Shown here in pieces: positions 11,105-22,012 of a stretch of 39,908 nt of DNA. A model generated the notes under the pieces. That model searched no databases, was not told the origin of the DNA, and was given only the letters and a program-made list of their open reading frames with translations. The position numbers and the translations under genes are program-made. The DNA is from Elysia marginata (Eukaryota > Mollusca > Gastropoda > Plakobranchidae), in NCBI GenBank assembly GCA_019649035.1, contig BMAT01011149.1:60377-100284 (forward strand), read 5' to 3'. Numbering within the stretch: position 1 is the first letter of the stretch; the number at the start of each line of letters is the position of its first letter.

Positions 11105-11881
11105 CTAAGACACTTTCGTAGTTGGTGGATCTCTAGGAGATCTGACTGGTATGATGGGGCTTGCTTGTGAATACATTTGAAACATGACTGCAATTTTGTG
11201 GTCAATTCTCAGCTTTACCGGCAGCAAATGTAGAGATCTTAGTAGTTGAGTGACGTGGGTCGTTTTGGGTTTCCTGCACACAAGTTTCGCTGAGTTGTTC
11301 ATTATAGACTGTAGTTTTTGTAGTTTGTTTTGGGGACACCCTGCGAGGGTAGAGTTACAGTAGTCCAATTTAGACAGAATAAGGGATGTCACGAGAGTCT
11401 TTGACACTTTTTCTGTTAGGTATTCCCTGATGCTGCCTATTTTTCTCAGTTGAAAATACAGGGACTTGCAGAGGGATGAAAGTTGGTGTTGCATTGAAAA
11501 ATCAGAGTCAAATATGACTCCCAGGTTTTTTGCTTTCTCTGCCATGTCAATTAAGCTGTGGTTGATGGAAACTGAGGGAGTATTGATGGTCTGTCTACTA
11601 CTTTTCATTAAAAGAATCTCTGTTTTGTCATCATTGAGTTTCAGTTTATTGCTGTTCATCCACGCCTTTACGTCCCTGACGCAGTGTTCTAGTCCCATTG
11701 TTAACTCAGTTATATGTTTCGGTGAAGCGCCTTTGTAGAGCTGCGTACCGCCAGCATAGAAATGGTAGCTCATGTTATGTTGCCGGAGTATTTCAACCAA
11801 CGGCTGCGTGTAAAGCGTGAAGATCACTGCCCCAAGGACAGACCCTTGGAGGACTCCGAATCTGATTATGGTGTCACCCTC
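11105..11881 (-). pseudogene. LINE reverse transcriptase, C-terminal half
   Basis: This is the longest real coding remnant of the window, about 240 codons after an in-frame stop, and it continues the same frame as 11882-12067. It carries LQGSVLG, then YHFYAGGTQLY in place of the usual YHFYADDTQLY, then the KLKLNDDKTE and NLGVIFD motifs typical of CR1/L2/Jockey-group reverse transcriptases. Both catalytic aspartates of the YADD box are glycines (GGC GGT), which would abolish polymerisation. Near 11195 the family sequence (KCIHKQAPSYQSDLLEIHQ) shifts to another frame and runs into the assembly gap. Confidence 0.88.
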
Positions 11882-12290
11882 CTACTTTTCGCCTTTCAAA
11901 CTGACTTTTTGTGCTTTGTCAGCGATGTATGAGCAGAACCATGATAATGCAGAGCCTGTCACGCCAAAGGTAATTTCCAATCTCTTCAGGAGGATCTCAT
12001 GAGCCAGCGTGTCAAAGGCTGCGGAAAGATCGATCGAGTAAGGCGAGGATGCAGACGTTTCTAGCATCGATTTCCATCAAAATGTCATTGGCTATTCTCA
12101 TAGTTGCCGTCTCAGTGCTGTGGCATGCTTTGTAGGCAGATTGGAACGTTTCTGTGAGTCCGTTTCTGTTGATGTGGTCAAGCAGTTGTGTCAGCCCTAC
12201 CTTTTCTAGAATCTTTGAAAGGAACGTTAGATTCGATACTGGACGATAGTTCGTAAGATCATTTTCATCAAGACCTGTCTTTTTAATAAT
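11882..12290 (-). pseudogene. LINE reverse transcriptase, N-terminal half
   Basis: In one frame 12050-12290 reads PIIKKTGLDENDLTNYRP and then SNLTFLSKILEKVGL, with FQSAYKACHSTETA following. In a second frame 11882-12067 reads IDLSAAFDTLAHEILLKRLE, then GVTGSALSWF. The change of frame near 12045 coincides with a duplicated GATC/CGAT tetranucleotide, suggesting a 4-bp insertion. The RT finger and palm motifs, including the first catalytic-site aspartate region (LSAAFDT), are intact in sequence. A TAG stop ends the second frame. Confidence 0.85.
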
Positions 12291-12450
12291 TGGTTATTAC
12301 GACCTTATAAAAGGGTTAACTGCTGTACTTGGGGTGCCTGCTCTTTCAGTGTGTTAAGTTTATTTTTTGTTTGTTTGGTAAATCTAACAGAGATAGGGAA
12401 TATTTCAAGCATGGCTTTCATGAGGGCAGACTTGTAAAAATAGCCTATTG

Positions 12451-14224
12451 TTACAGAACGTGCAGTGGCTACCACACGATCTATGATCGAGAAAGATGGA
12501 CGTCTAGCTGATGATGATCGAGCATATATCGGCAATTTTATCACTCTGTGTCTGAGACATGCTGCACAAATGCCTACATATCAACAAAATCTCAGCTTGG
12601 TGGGTGCCACGTCAACTTACTGGTCAACAAAAAGCAAGTTTTTAAAAAAATTTGCGCTACTACTTTTCTTACTCTTTTACTTTACAAAATGACCTAAATA
12701 TTTAGATAATATCGTGACAGGGTATAAAAAGGTGGATTTATTTTAAAAATTGCGTAAGACCCAGAAACAAAGCGTCAATCGAGGCCTTGCCTCATTCCCG
12801 GTGGCACTTCGCCTCGAATAGCTCGGAAAATCAAACGGTGGCAATTTGTTCATTTCAAAAAGGTAGTACCACTCCAACACAGGCGCAGTCACCTCGAACT
12901 GAAAGATGGGCGTTAAAATCATATTGCTTCAACAAACTGCTGCTCAGTCGGATTTTGGTGTAACCCGCATCAAAATTTTAATAACTAATAACATTTTACA
13001 TCTACGCACATAATTATTTGTTTTCCTTTTTGATAGCTTGCATTTTTATTTAGATCGGGCATGCACCTTTCGCATAATGCTGTTTTTTTTTGTTGTTGTT
13101 CCTGTTGGCAGTGGTGTTTTGTGATGAAGTCAGTTACGTTTCCGGACCAGGACCGTAAAAAGTTTCTGTCCCTATAAGTTCTACCACCTTATGTGTTATA
13201 CTGCTATGCGTGAATGCGTCTCCGGTCTAATTTTCCGCACATGCCTGCTTTTCACTGTACTGTATGCAAAATAATAGGGACGGAGGTCAAAGTAAAAACG
13301 TTGAAGCAGAAAGACATTGGTATGATAAATAATAAATAAATACAACACAATTACATTCATCATTTTAAAAGTAAAAGTGTAGAAGGGAACAATAAGTTTA
13401 GCTTAAAGTACTTGACGACTATAACATTTTATGAACAATATGCATTATCCATTTAATTTTTTATGGAAAAATAAAAGCTTCCAATAGAACAGTAAATGAA
13501 TGTCACAGTAATTACAAAATGTCCCTCGTGTTTCCCTCCATCATTTTTCACAAGCATTATCAAATCTACTTAAATCTAGGCGCATGGATATAAAAGTCAT
13601 AGTGATGGAGATTCTGTGTTGAAATGTTTGCTATGGAAAAAAAAATTCACCGCCACCGGCATTGTAAACTCATAGACGAAAACGATCACGGCCAATCTGC
13701 TAACCTATGTGAGCAAAAACCGGACCGCAGTCGTGTTCAGGGGTAGAGTTTCCACTACTTGGCGTTAATGTGTAAACCGCATTATGTGAAACGGGCTTAA
13801 GGTTGTGCTCAAAGTTAATGTTTATGAAGAAACAGCACTGCCGACACAGCAAAAAGGCTATCTTTTAAAACCTTTTGCACATATTTTCGGTTGTCTACTT
13901 TTATAAAAATATCGATGGTGTAAAAGATAACTTTCGATTTTAATCCACATGTATGAATTCAGTTTTTAAAAACTCCTAACTGTTTTAAAATTGACACCTG
14001 CGAAAAGCGTATGGTTGATTTCTTACATAATATTTTACATCTTGTTCAAAACAATTAACAGGGCCGTCTATAGAAATCTAAATAAAATAGAATTATTATA
14101 TAGTCAAAAAAGGGGAAAAACTCATGCTCAATTATTCACATTAGCTGTGGTATTTATGACGGTGAAAGAAACTCCTTGGTGCGGACGTGGCAACACTTGG
14201 ATAGTGATCCTCTGGCTCTGAATC
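12451..14224. other. AT-rich sequence, no gene recognised
   Basis: No coding sequence is recognised. An AAAT-rich patch lies near 13325-13345. The stretch 13735-13800 ends in the motif GCGGTTTACACATTAACG (minus strand) beside GTTTCAC, which looks like a hAT-type MITE end, but I could not find its partner. Confidence 0.45.
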
Positions 14225-14385
14225 TACTCTCACTTTTGCGTAGGCTCCTCTGACTCTAATCTAACAAAGACAGTGACCTTCAAAATCCTTCCTTAAAACT
14301 GTCAAGACTCTAATCCAACCCTTCTCTAACTCATTTCCGCTCTAACTCAACTCTAACTCTACTATTACTCTAACTCTTTTTTAAC
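14225..14385. repeat. Degenerate CTCTAACT repeat
   Basis: The octamer CTCTAACT and close variants recur about ten times with irregular spacing. No coding frame is supported. Confidence 0.6.
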
Positions 14386-14603
14386 ACTGTATCTGTTCAA
14401 AACCTACTTGAAACCTCGACCCAGAGACTGTGTCCATGGACCTCTGGACCCTGGATCTTGGTCCTTCAGACTCCTACACCTACTCCTAGCCTTGAAACCT
14501 CGAGTAGGAGTAGGAGCAGACCATGTAAACAAATTCTGTCCCCAAGTTAGTTTTCTTTACAAAAGAATTTCCCTTAGCAACAGCGCATCCCTGGCGAAGT
14601 CAA

Positions 14604-15019
14604 GTCCCTTGTGATCTAGACGTTATTGGGATAGAACATCAAAATCTATATCCCCCTTGATGTAAACAATATTGGGATAGAAAACCTGGAACTATGTTCC
14701 TCGTGATGTAGACGTTATTGGCATAGAATATCTGGATCTATGTCCCTCGTGATGGAGACGTTATTGGGGTAGAATATCTGGATCTATGTCCTTCGTGATC
14801 TAGACGTTATTGGGGTAGAATATCTGGATCTATGTCCCTGGTGATCTAGATGTTATTGGGGTAGAATATCTGGATCTATGTCCTTCATGATCAATACGTT
14901 ATTGGGATAGAATATCTGGATCTATGTCCCTGGTGATCTAGACGTTATTGGGATAGAATATCTGGATCTATGTACTTCGTGATCTAGACTTTATTGGGAC
15001 AGAATATCTGAATCTATGT
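14604..15019. repeat. 46-bp minisatellite, about nine copies
   Basis: The unit is built on GTGATCTAGACGTTATTGGG and AGAATATCTGGATCTATG. Copies start about every 46 bases (for example 14611 and 14657). The central copies are nearly identical; the first two and the last are more diverged, the usual pattern of a tandem array maintained by unequal exchange. No open frame runs through it. Confidence 0.93.
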
Positions 15020-15885
15020 CAGTCTGTGCTAGATTAATTTTTACTGCGCCGTGCTCCAGTTTCCTCTTGCGCTTTCAACTAATGGGACAATGACCGGGCA
15101 CAAAGCAGCTCATAGCTAAAGTGTGGAATTAGCTCATCAACTTAACAACACATTGTTCAATATTTATTACATTTTCTGTATTTGCGATATTGAGTGATGT
15201 ATGTCTATATGTTTTGTGACATTTAAAGAGCAAACCATTGATTTAATATTCTTGTCATAGTTTTTTCCGATTTAAAAGGGACAAACGATATAACAAATCA
15301 TATACAAGCCACAACTTGATGTCCTGGTCTCATGAAAGCTATTTCGGCCAGCTCAGAGGAGTGCGAACACCGCTAATAAAGAACATCAATGATGTATGCC
15401 CATGCTATGTATACACAGTCAGTAGGGTACCAAACCATCATTGCATGACATTTCATAATAACAGCTTGTGCATAATTGTTCCCCTGCGATTTTTTTATCG
15501 CTTTGACCCGATCTGGTTAGTATTTTTAATGCTCATTTCCAGGCATTAGGGATAGGTTTGATTATACAGACAGACTGGTCGGAGTACATCCATGCCTAAG
15601 ATCATTCAGGTTTTAAGGTGAAGCAGCCTTCGAAAGGTTTATCATGAGTAAATACTATGAGTGGTATGTGAAAGATAAGTTACGCCAGATAAGTTAGGTA
15701 TGTTACATTTGCTACTTAACATCCTTTCGTTCTATTAAGTCGCATGGGGGGCACATCCCCTTTCAATAAGCGACAGACCAGTCATCACTTCCTTGGGCAA
15801 AAAGTTTGTGCTTGGTCTCTTACTATGGTGACTTCATTAGTGTTGCGAACTTTCTTCTAGCTAGCTTAGGAAGAAAACGGTATCG
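15020..15885. other. Unassigned sequence
   Basis: No gene, RNA or repeat is supported. A 77-codon frame at 15316-15549 shows no motif. Confidence 0.5.
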
Positions 15886-15888
15886 TTT

Positions 15889-16024
15889 AGAGAGAGAGAG
15901 AAAGAGAGAAAGAACGAGAGAGAGAAAGATAGATAGAGAGAAAGATAGATAGAGAGATAGATAGATAGATAGAGAGAGAGAAAGAGAGATAGATAGAGAG
16001 AAAGATAGATAGAGAGAGAGAGAG

Positions 16025-16112
<88 letters not shown>
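15889..16112. repeat. Compound GA/GATA microsatellite
   Basis: About 220 bases are built from GAGA, GATA and AAGA blocks, ending in a pure (AG) run of about 60 bases. Frames on the minus strand encode only serine, leucine and isoleucine. Confidence 0.95.
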
Positions 16113-16115
<3 letters not shown>

Positions 16116-16640
16116 ATTGACCTGACCAAAAGGGGCCTGTAGCTTTTTTGAAGAGTAAGCACCAGATTTACCTCTTTCACTGATAAACTTCCTTCAAGGT
16201 TTATCGCTCGAGTGGTATAAAATTTTCAATAAAGTTTGCACATAGCTAATTTACTCACAAAACCTAAATCTACTAATTTTTGTGATAATAGGCCAAACAT
16301 TTTGCGACATTTAAAGGACACATGATTGAATGTCTAGAACAAAGTTGTGACGTGTCAAAAAGGAAGAAAAAAGTATCTCATACACACCACAATAATTATT
16401 AATGTCCTTGACCAGGGTTGCTCATAATGATGCGGAACACACAAAAGTCAATGTGGCCTATTCAAAAGCAAACGAACAGCCAAGCAAGGCATTTAATGAG
16501 CATCAATAATGCCATGTACACTAAATCAGGAGGTTAGTAATTTCATCTTCTATTTCGATTTAGTATAATGAGTTACAAGAGATTGTAGGCGACTGATCTC
16601 TATCCACAGTCACATACCAGCTGCGGTAGTGCCATCTAAT
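16113..16640. other. AT-rich sequence, no gene recognised
   Basis: Nothing could be assigned between the microsatellite and the 91-bp repeat array. Confidence 0.5.
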
Positions 16641-17004
16641 AAATACCTTGTTTCATTATACTATATAGACAACAAACTCCCCTGACACAGCCCATGTGTA
16701 AACATCGTATAAGAAAGGAAAACAAACTATAAATGCCCCGGTATCGTTATACTATATAGACAACAAACTCCCTTGGCATAGCACATGTGTAAAAAGCTTA
16801 TAAGAAAGGAAACCACAAAGTAAATACCTCGGTATCATTATACTATATAGACAACAAAATCCCCTGACACAGCCCATGTGTAAATAGTTTCTAAGAAAGG
16901 AAAATAAACTATAAATATCTCGGTATCATTATATTTTGTAAACAACAAACTCTGCTGGCTTAGCCCATGTGAAAACAGTTTATAAGGAAGGAACCAAAGA
17001 CTAT
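16641..17004. repeat. 91-bp tandem repeat, four copies
   Basis: The anchor TCATTATACTATATAGACAA recurs at 16653, 16744, 16835 and 16926, an exact 91-bp period with no length change between copies. The fourth copy is the most diverged. Frames crossing the array are incidental. Confidence 0.93.
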
Positions 17005-17336
17005 GATTTCTAAAGATACTAAAAATATTCAAAATTGATAACCACCAGATAAATACAATGTACATTGGAACACATAAAATTTGTTTAACCTCTGGGATTA
17101 ATAGCTGGGGCGGAAACATCACGACTTCTATTAAAAACTTCCTGAATAGATTCATTAAAAAAGCTAAAGAAATTTGTTAAGACACACTAAACTTTTTTCA
17201 ATGATCTATTTATATAACACACTCCTCAAAATTAAATACCATACTAAAAGATGGAAAACACCCGCTCTTTCCGCGTTTTGGAAGATTATCACGTATTAAG
17301 AGGCTTCTCTCCATCAAGGCACGCACAGAGAAGGTG

Positions 17337-17362
17337 AAAAACAAAACAAAACAAAACAAAAC
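17337..17362. repeat. (AAAAC)n microsatellite
   Basis: About five pentamer units. Confidence 0.85.
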
Positions 17363-17667
17363 TTTGTCCCAACCTCGGTTAGAAGGCAACGAGACTCGTT
17401 CTCAAGATATTAATGCTTAGAATGAAAGTCTTGAGTTATTTGGGTGACGATGGGTGTGAGCCTGTATAATTTGTGTAATATTATTATGTATTTGATTCTG
17501 TTTATAAGGTGCTGATCGCGATGATGAGTAAAATGATGAGTACATGTGTCTAAAATGTTTGCAATATCTGCTGTTGTTGATATTGTTGAAAAAAAATGCC
17601 GTAATTGGAATTGATCGTAACCAAACCAAATTTCAAAATATCCACAAATAAAATTTTCCTTATCCTT

Positions 17668-17760
17668 ATCCCCCCCCTCTCTCTCTTTCTTCGTCTCTGT
17701 CTCTGTCTCTCTCTGTCTCTCTCTCTCGATTTCTCCCCATCTCTCTCTTTGAAACAGACC
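17668..17760. repeat. CT-rich pyrimidine tract
   Basis: CTCT/CTGT blocks on the plus strand, with only low-complexity frames. Confidence 0.85.
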
Positions 17761-17828
17761 AGGAGAGAGACGGAAATAAGTAAAGTTCTACCGGTTGTTA
17801 AAACCTGAAAACAAAGCAGATTTAAATA

Positions 17829-18205
17829 GGGATGTGACAATAGACAAAAAGACAAAAAGATTAAGGAAAATAATTAATTGATTAAAAGGCGAAAATAATA
17901 ATAAATAAGAATACATTGATTAAACAGCAGAATTTGGTATTGCTAGGAGACCGAGCTAAGGGAATAAAGAAGGATAGAAAGTGATACTTTAACCGGAAAA
18001 TGTGTTGTTCTGAAAGAAGAGAGTAAGATATGGGCGGACACGAAAAGGAAGAAACAGAAAAAGAGAGAAAAATGTGCAACAAAAAGTCTAACAAAACTAT
18101 TTTCAATTAAAAACTAAGAAGATTATGCTAATTTGGATTAACCTTCGCCTTTTAATCAAAAGATTATTTTCATTGGCTTTGTCTTTTTGCCTATTGTCAC
18201 TTCCC
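17829..18205. mobile_element. TIR element (MITE-like), 377 bp
   Basis: The left end GGGATGTGACAATAGACAAA and the reversed right end GGGAAGTGACAATAGGCAAA pair, and the similarity continues for about 65 bp to GATTAAAAGGCGAA with one small length change, roughly 80% identity. The interior is AT-rich and non-coding. A clear target duplication is not visible; flanks are TTTAAATA and ATTTTGAA. The superfamily cannot be set from the ends alone. Confidence 0.75.
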
Positions 18206-18571
18206 ATTTTGAATCTTCTTTGTATTTAGGTTGTAACAGCCGGTTGATGTAGAATACAGATTATATATAACATACTTTTTTATTAAAATCTTTGGAGCGA
18301 TTCGTCCGCAAGAAAAAAATGCCAACAACGTGCTGAACTTGCCAATGCCGTTAGAAAACAATTGGATCACATCTGCCCCCACAAGCTTGAATATTATCTC
18401 CATAGTGGTGGTCCTGCCCATGTTCGTGTATACCATACCACAGTCATAGGCGGTTTCTGGACCGGGTGCTTTGGAAAAAATTGTAGAACCTAAAATAAAG
18501 TTGTATACGTAACCTTCCAAGTAAGTCATTTTTATGTGTTTGCATCCATTGCTCAGAGTTGTAGCTTTCAT
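18197..18571 (-). CDS. Unidentified 124-codon open frame
   Basis: This minus-strand frame starts at an ATG at 18571. Its centre, roughly residues 30-100, has balanced, protein-like composition: GPETAYDCGMVYTNMG, then TTTMEIIFKLVGADV. The matching DNA (18340-18480) is less AT-rich than its flanks. A plausible splice acceptor (TTTATTTTAG on the minus strand) lies at 18490, so it could be part of an exon instead of a whole gene. The last residues run into the TIR of the element at 17829-18205. I recognise no family, and chance remains quite possible. Confidence 0.25.
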   Translation of the reverse strand: MKATTLSNGCKHIKMTYLEGYVYNFILGSTIFSKAPGPETAYDCGMVYTNMGRTTTMEIIFKLVGADVIQLFSNGIGKFSTLLAFFSCGRIAPKILIKKYVIYNLYSTSTGCYNLNTKKIQNGK

Positions 18572-20139
18572 ATTTCATAATTCAGGTCTGCAGTTCTATG
18601 AGTTAAAAAAAACTTGAAGAGTGATAAGATAGGATGTTTAATTCTATTTACTTTCTAACAAAGAGGCCTGTGCTGCTTAGTTAGAGACAAAACAAAAAGA
18701 ACTAATCGTAATTCTCTTCTTCGGAAAAGTAAAAGTCTTGATAAATTAAAACACTCACATAGGACATTGAAGAAGATAGTTAATAAGGCTTCAGGTTTCT
18801 GTCTGTGTCTGGACGTTTTTTAGACTTTACTTTTCTCTTCAGATTACATGCCATTCTGTACCGAAATTAAAAGTGAAGGTAGCAGCGGCCGTTGTCTTTT
18901 CTGGCTTCTCACTATTTTTCTAGGTAATCCCATCGCACCTCGGCTGATTCCTGTTTGTGCCATTTTTTTGTTTGCTTGTTTGTTTCCGCAGCGGCATTTG
19001 TTTTGGTTCCTGTAAAAGAAAAACTGACAACCGGTGCTTCTTCACCATTGGCTTTCATTACTTTTTTTCTTCTGCGCACACTAGTCTTACTACCGATTCG
19101 GTGGATAAAAAATACATCCCTATGAATGGAAAAAGTAAAATCTGGAGTATTTTAAAAAGAAATTTCAAAGGCACCCGGCTGCCCTCAAAATCAAATTGTC
19201 GTTTGCATCCAAAGATTCAAAAATCCAAAGAAAATGTCTTTGTTTAATTTGTAATGGCCCTTTGGAATATTTCGTGGGTTTTAGTACAGCTGTTATTTCT
19301 GGCAAATTTTAAACATACCGAGGACGGTATGTATTTCCCCAAAATTTCAAATTCAAACTTACTCTTAAACTTCACTTATTAGAAAATCCTATGGATAGAA
19401 TATAAATGGAAAATATTTGCAAAGTATTTTTTAATTTGTTCTTTAAACACCAGATTCATGCAAATACTCGCTAAGATCATGGACAGAAGAAAATAAACTT
19501 TAATGTTACACTATTATTATTATCATAAACGGCCCTTAACCATGTAATAGTTTTACTATTGAGTTTTAGAAAAGAATTTATGAGAAAAGGCAGTATCAGT
19601 AAACCTAACGAAATTCAGTTATTTAGAAAAAATAACTTAGGTTTCTATAAAACATATTTCCAGACACAAAATCATTAATTGCTGCATATCATAATTGCCT
19701 AATTGAGTATGTCATTCTCGTTATTGTACAAGGTTTTGTATATGAATGTTGAAAAAAGTACAAGCAAGTAAATATTCGAAGGACAAATATTTTATAAAAT
19801 CAATATTTCTGCATGCACGCATTCTTTGAAAAAAAAAAGAAACCTTCTCGAATGATATACTTTATACTTAATCAGTTCCCTGTTAAATAATTATTTACGT
19901 TTCTATATTTCATTTTGAAAGAAAAGCCCTATTTTCAAAAAAAAAGAATGATTCGCAGCAATTAGTGGTTTCTTTTGAGACGGATTTGTGTATGTATGCT
20001 TTCATAGACACCGCTCTTTATCCAATTAATATGAATTAATATATTCAATTAATATTGATTCACCTGGACTAGTAATTTCTTGTGATCTAACCGTTAATTG
20101 TTTGTATAGAAGTACACCAAAAACACCATAGAATCACGC
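18572..20139. other. AT-rich sequence, no gene recognised
   Basis: It contains an AT palindromic patch (AATTAATATGAATTAATA, about 20025-20060). A 96-codon frame at 18957-19247 has no recognisable motif. Confidence 0.5.
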
Positions 20140-20662
20140 GCAATGGCGAGTTAGCGACCATATCTTTCTACTCTTTTGTATCCTTCATTGCTGCCATTGT
20201 ATCCGAGCCCTTCCTACGCCTAGCCACTTTGCCAGTCTCTATCATTTTTCCCGCCGTCTATCCCTACTACGTTGTCTGTTAAGCATTCGCGCTGGGATTT
20301 AGATATTCAAAGCCTTTCCCGTTTTAACATTATTTATTGCCCAGCGAAAAGTGTTGCCAGGTATTTGCGAATGATATTGATAAGTGCCCTTTTGTTTGTG
20401 CGTCATTCAGGAATGTTTTGTTTCATTTTCTTGCCGATCAAAATTTTCGGGACATTCTTCTCTAGAAACATATTTTCTGTTGCCTCCCATGTTTTATGTT
20501 TCTGTTTTGAGATAGTCCACGGTTCACATCCATACATTAGAATGAAACTATGCTCTGTATAACATAGAAGAACTCTTCAAAATCGTTTCAAGGAGATAGA
20601 TAACCGCTCTCACCCTCTGCAAGGCCAGTTTTTGCTTGTGCAGTTCATGATGATATTTAAAC
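20140..20662 (-). pseudogene. LINE C-terminal domain, decayed
   Basis: This downstream part of the split LINE begins with an AQAK/ALQRVRAV-like segment in two frames (about 20600-20640). It continues with LMYGCEPWTISKQKH, then RALINIIRK, and ends with MAAMKDTKE and KDMVAN. In related elements this C-terminal region follows the RT and ends with a MIANA-type motif, so the coding end is probably near 20140. It joins the upstream part once the inserted transposon and one copy of TTTAAAC are discounted. Confidence 0.8.
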
Positions 20663-21305
20663 CAGAGATAATTTAAGTAGAGATGTCTCACTCCGAGTTT
20701 TTTGCTCTTTATTTGTATTAGGACGATTTTTGGGTTATTTCCCTTGGTCGTTACAGGTTAACAGCCAGATCCTTTAGATACAGTATAGTGCCAATCTGAC
20801 GGTTTTACTATTTTTTTAACCAGTATTGCGCTCTTAAAATAGTTTTGAGTTACTATTTGGTATTATTTGTTATAATATTACTGTACCAGCACAATTTTCT
20901 ATTTACTAAAACAAATTTTGGTAATTTTTCGCCTTAAATAGAAAAGTTATGAAATAATAGGTTGGAATATTTAAAGTGTGAACAGAATGTTTAAAGTATG
21001 TTTAATTATAGTTTTTTATTAAAATACACTCTGTAAATAGTTCTTAGCAAAAGTTTTTACCATAATATCAATAAATCTTTTTAAATAGTTTCAACTTATC
21101 GTGGCTTATTTACCATGAAAGAAAGTCAGTTTTGACTACATTTTGACAGCATTGCATCCTTATTGGTATTACTTGTTTACTGCTGGGTGATCTTTTTAAT
21201 TTATTTATTAGCAGAAAGTTTTAGTCATTTGAAATAATCAAATAAGTACGCTTTAAGTAGTTTCAAATTACCATGATTTATATTTTATAGTATGAAATCA
21301 AGTAT

Positions 21306-21774
21306 NNNNNNNNNNNNNNNNNNNNNNNNNNNNNNNNNNNNNNNNNNNNNNNNNNNNNNNNNNNNNNNNNNNNNNNNNNNNNNNNNNNNNNNNNNNNNNN
21401 NNNNNNNNNNNNNNNNNNNNNNNNNNNNNNNNNNNNNNNNNNNNNNNNNNNNNNNNNNNNNNNNNNNNNNNNNNNNNNNNNNNNNNNNNNNNNNNNNNNN
21501 NNNNNNNNNNNNNNNNNNNNNNNNNNNNNNNNNNNNNNNNNNNNNNNNNNNNNNNNNNNNNNNNNNNNNNNNNNNNNNNNNNNNNNNNNNNNNNNNNNNN
21601 NNNNNNNNNNNNNNNNNNNNNNNNNNNNNNNNNNNNNNNNNNNNNNNNNNNNNNNNNNNNNNNNNNNNNNNNNNNNNNNNNNNNNNNNNNNNNNNNNNNN
21701 NNNNNNNNNNNNNNNNNNNNNNNNNNNNNNNNNNNNNNNNNNNNNNNNNNNNNNNNNNNNNNNNNNNNNNNNNN
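21306..21774. other. Assembly gap (469 N)
   Basis: A run of N inside the nested transposon. Any open frame drawn across it is meaningless. Confidence 0.99.
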
Positions 21775-21849
21775 AGATAGCGTCAAACACTCTAAGGCCT
21801 TGTTAGAGTGGCAACACTCAGTAGAAATTCTTTCCAAAACTTGTAGATT

Positions 21850-22012
21850 TATAATTATCTAAATATGGTATCTAGATTTAAAAAAAATGGATCTACCTAA
21901 ATCTAAAAAAAATCTAGATTACATATAGATTCTAGTTTAGATCAAGATTTATTTTGTCACATCAAAAGCTGTGACAACGCAAAATGGCTTGAGTTTAGAT
22001 CTATAGGCCTAC
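21850..22012. repeat. TCTAGAT-rich cryptic repeat
   Basis: TCTAGAT, AGATCTA and ATCTAAA motifs recur many times within about 160 bases, forming overlapping short palindromes. A similar but shorter cluster occurs at 1305-1370. It lies inside the nested transposon. Confidence 0.6.

Larger units (their letters stand above)
10635..12450 (-). mobile_element. CR1/L2-like LINE, 5'-truncated and dead
   Basis: Minus-strand order is: part of the reverse transcriptase from about 12450, the NYRPVSNLTFLSK segment (about 12220-12260), DLSAAFDT (about 12010-12035), GVLQGSVLG (about 11830-11860), the catalytic site (11747-11758), the thumb and C-terminal region (to about 11100), an N gap, then a probable end of the frame at 10924. 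The 3' end is about 10640-10690, where the sequence reads as a GCGC-containing stem followed by ATTTATTATG-type repeats, as in CR1/L2 tails. The element is inactive. The YADD catalytic box reads YAGG, a TAG stop lies after GEK (about 11880), and frameshifts occur near 12045 and 11195. The family group is clear; the exact clade is not. Confidence 0.88.

Noticed and set aside
11466-11738. Plus-strand frame of 90 codons
   Set aside because: It is antisense to the well-supported LINE reverse transcriptase.
14604-15019. Regular repeats resembling a CRISPR array
   Set aside because: The 46-bp units are contiguous with no unique spacers, no cas genes are present and the DNA is animal. It is a minisatellite.
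15887-16180. Ser/Leu/Tyr-rich protein on the minus strand
   Set aside because: It is encoded by the GA/GATA microsatellite.
20272-20562. Plus-strand frame of 96 codons
   Set aside because: The minus strand encodes the LINE C-terminal motifs YGCEPWT and RALINIIRK; the plus frame is antisense.
21278-21837. Long open frames of 160-180 codons
   Set aside because: They run through a 469-base gap of N and carry no sequence information.
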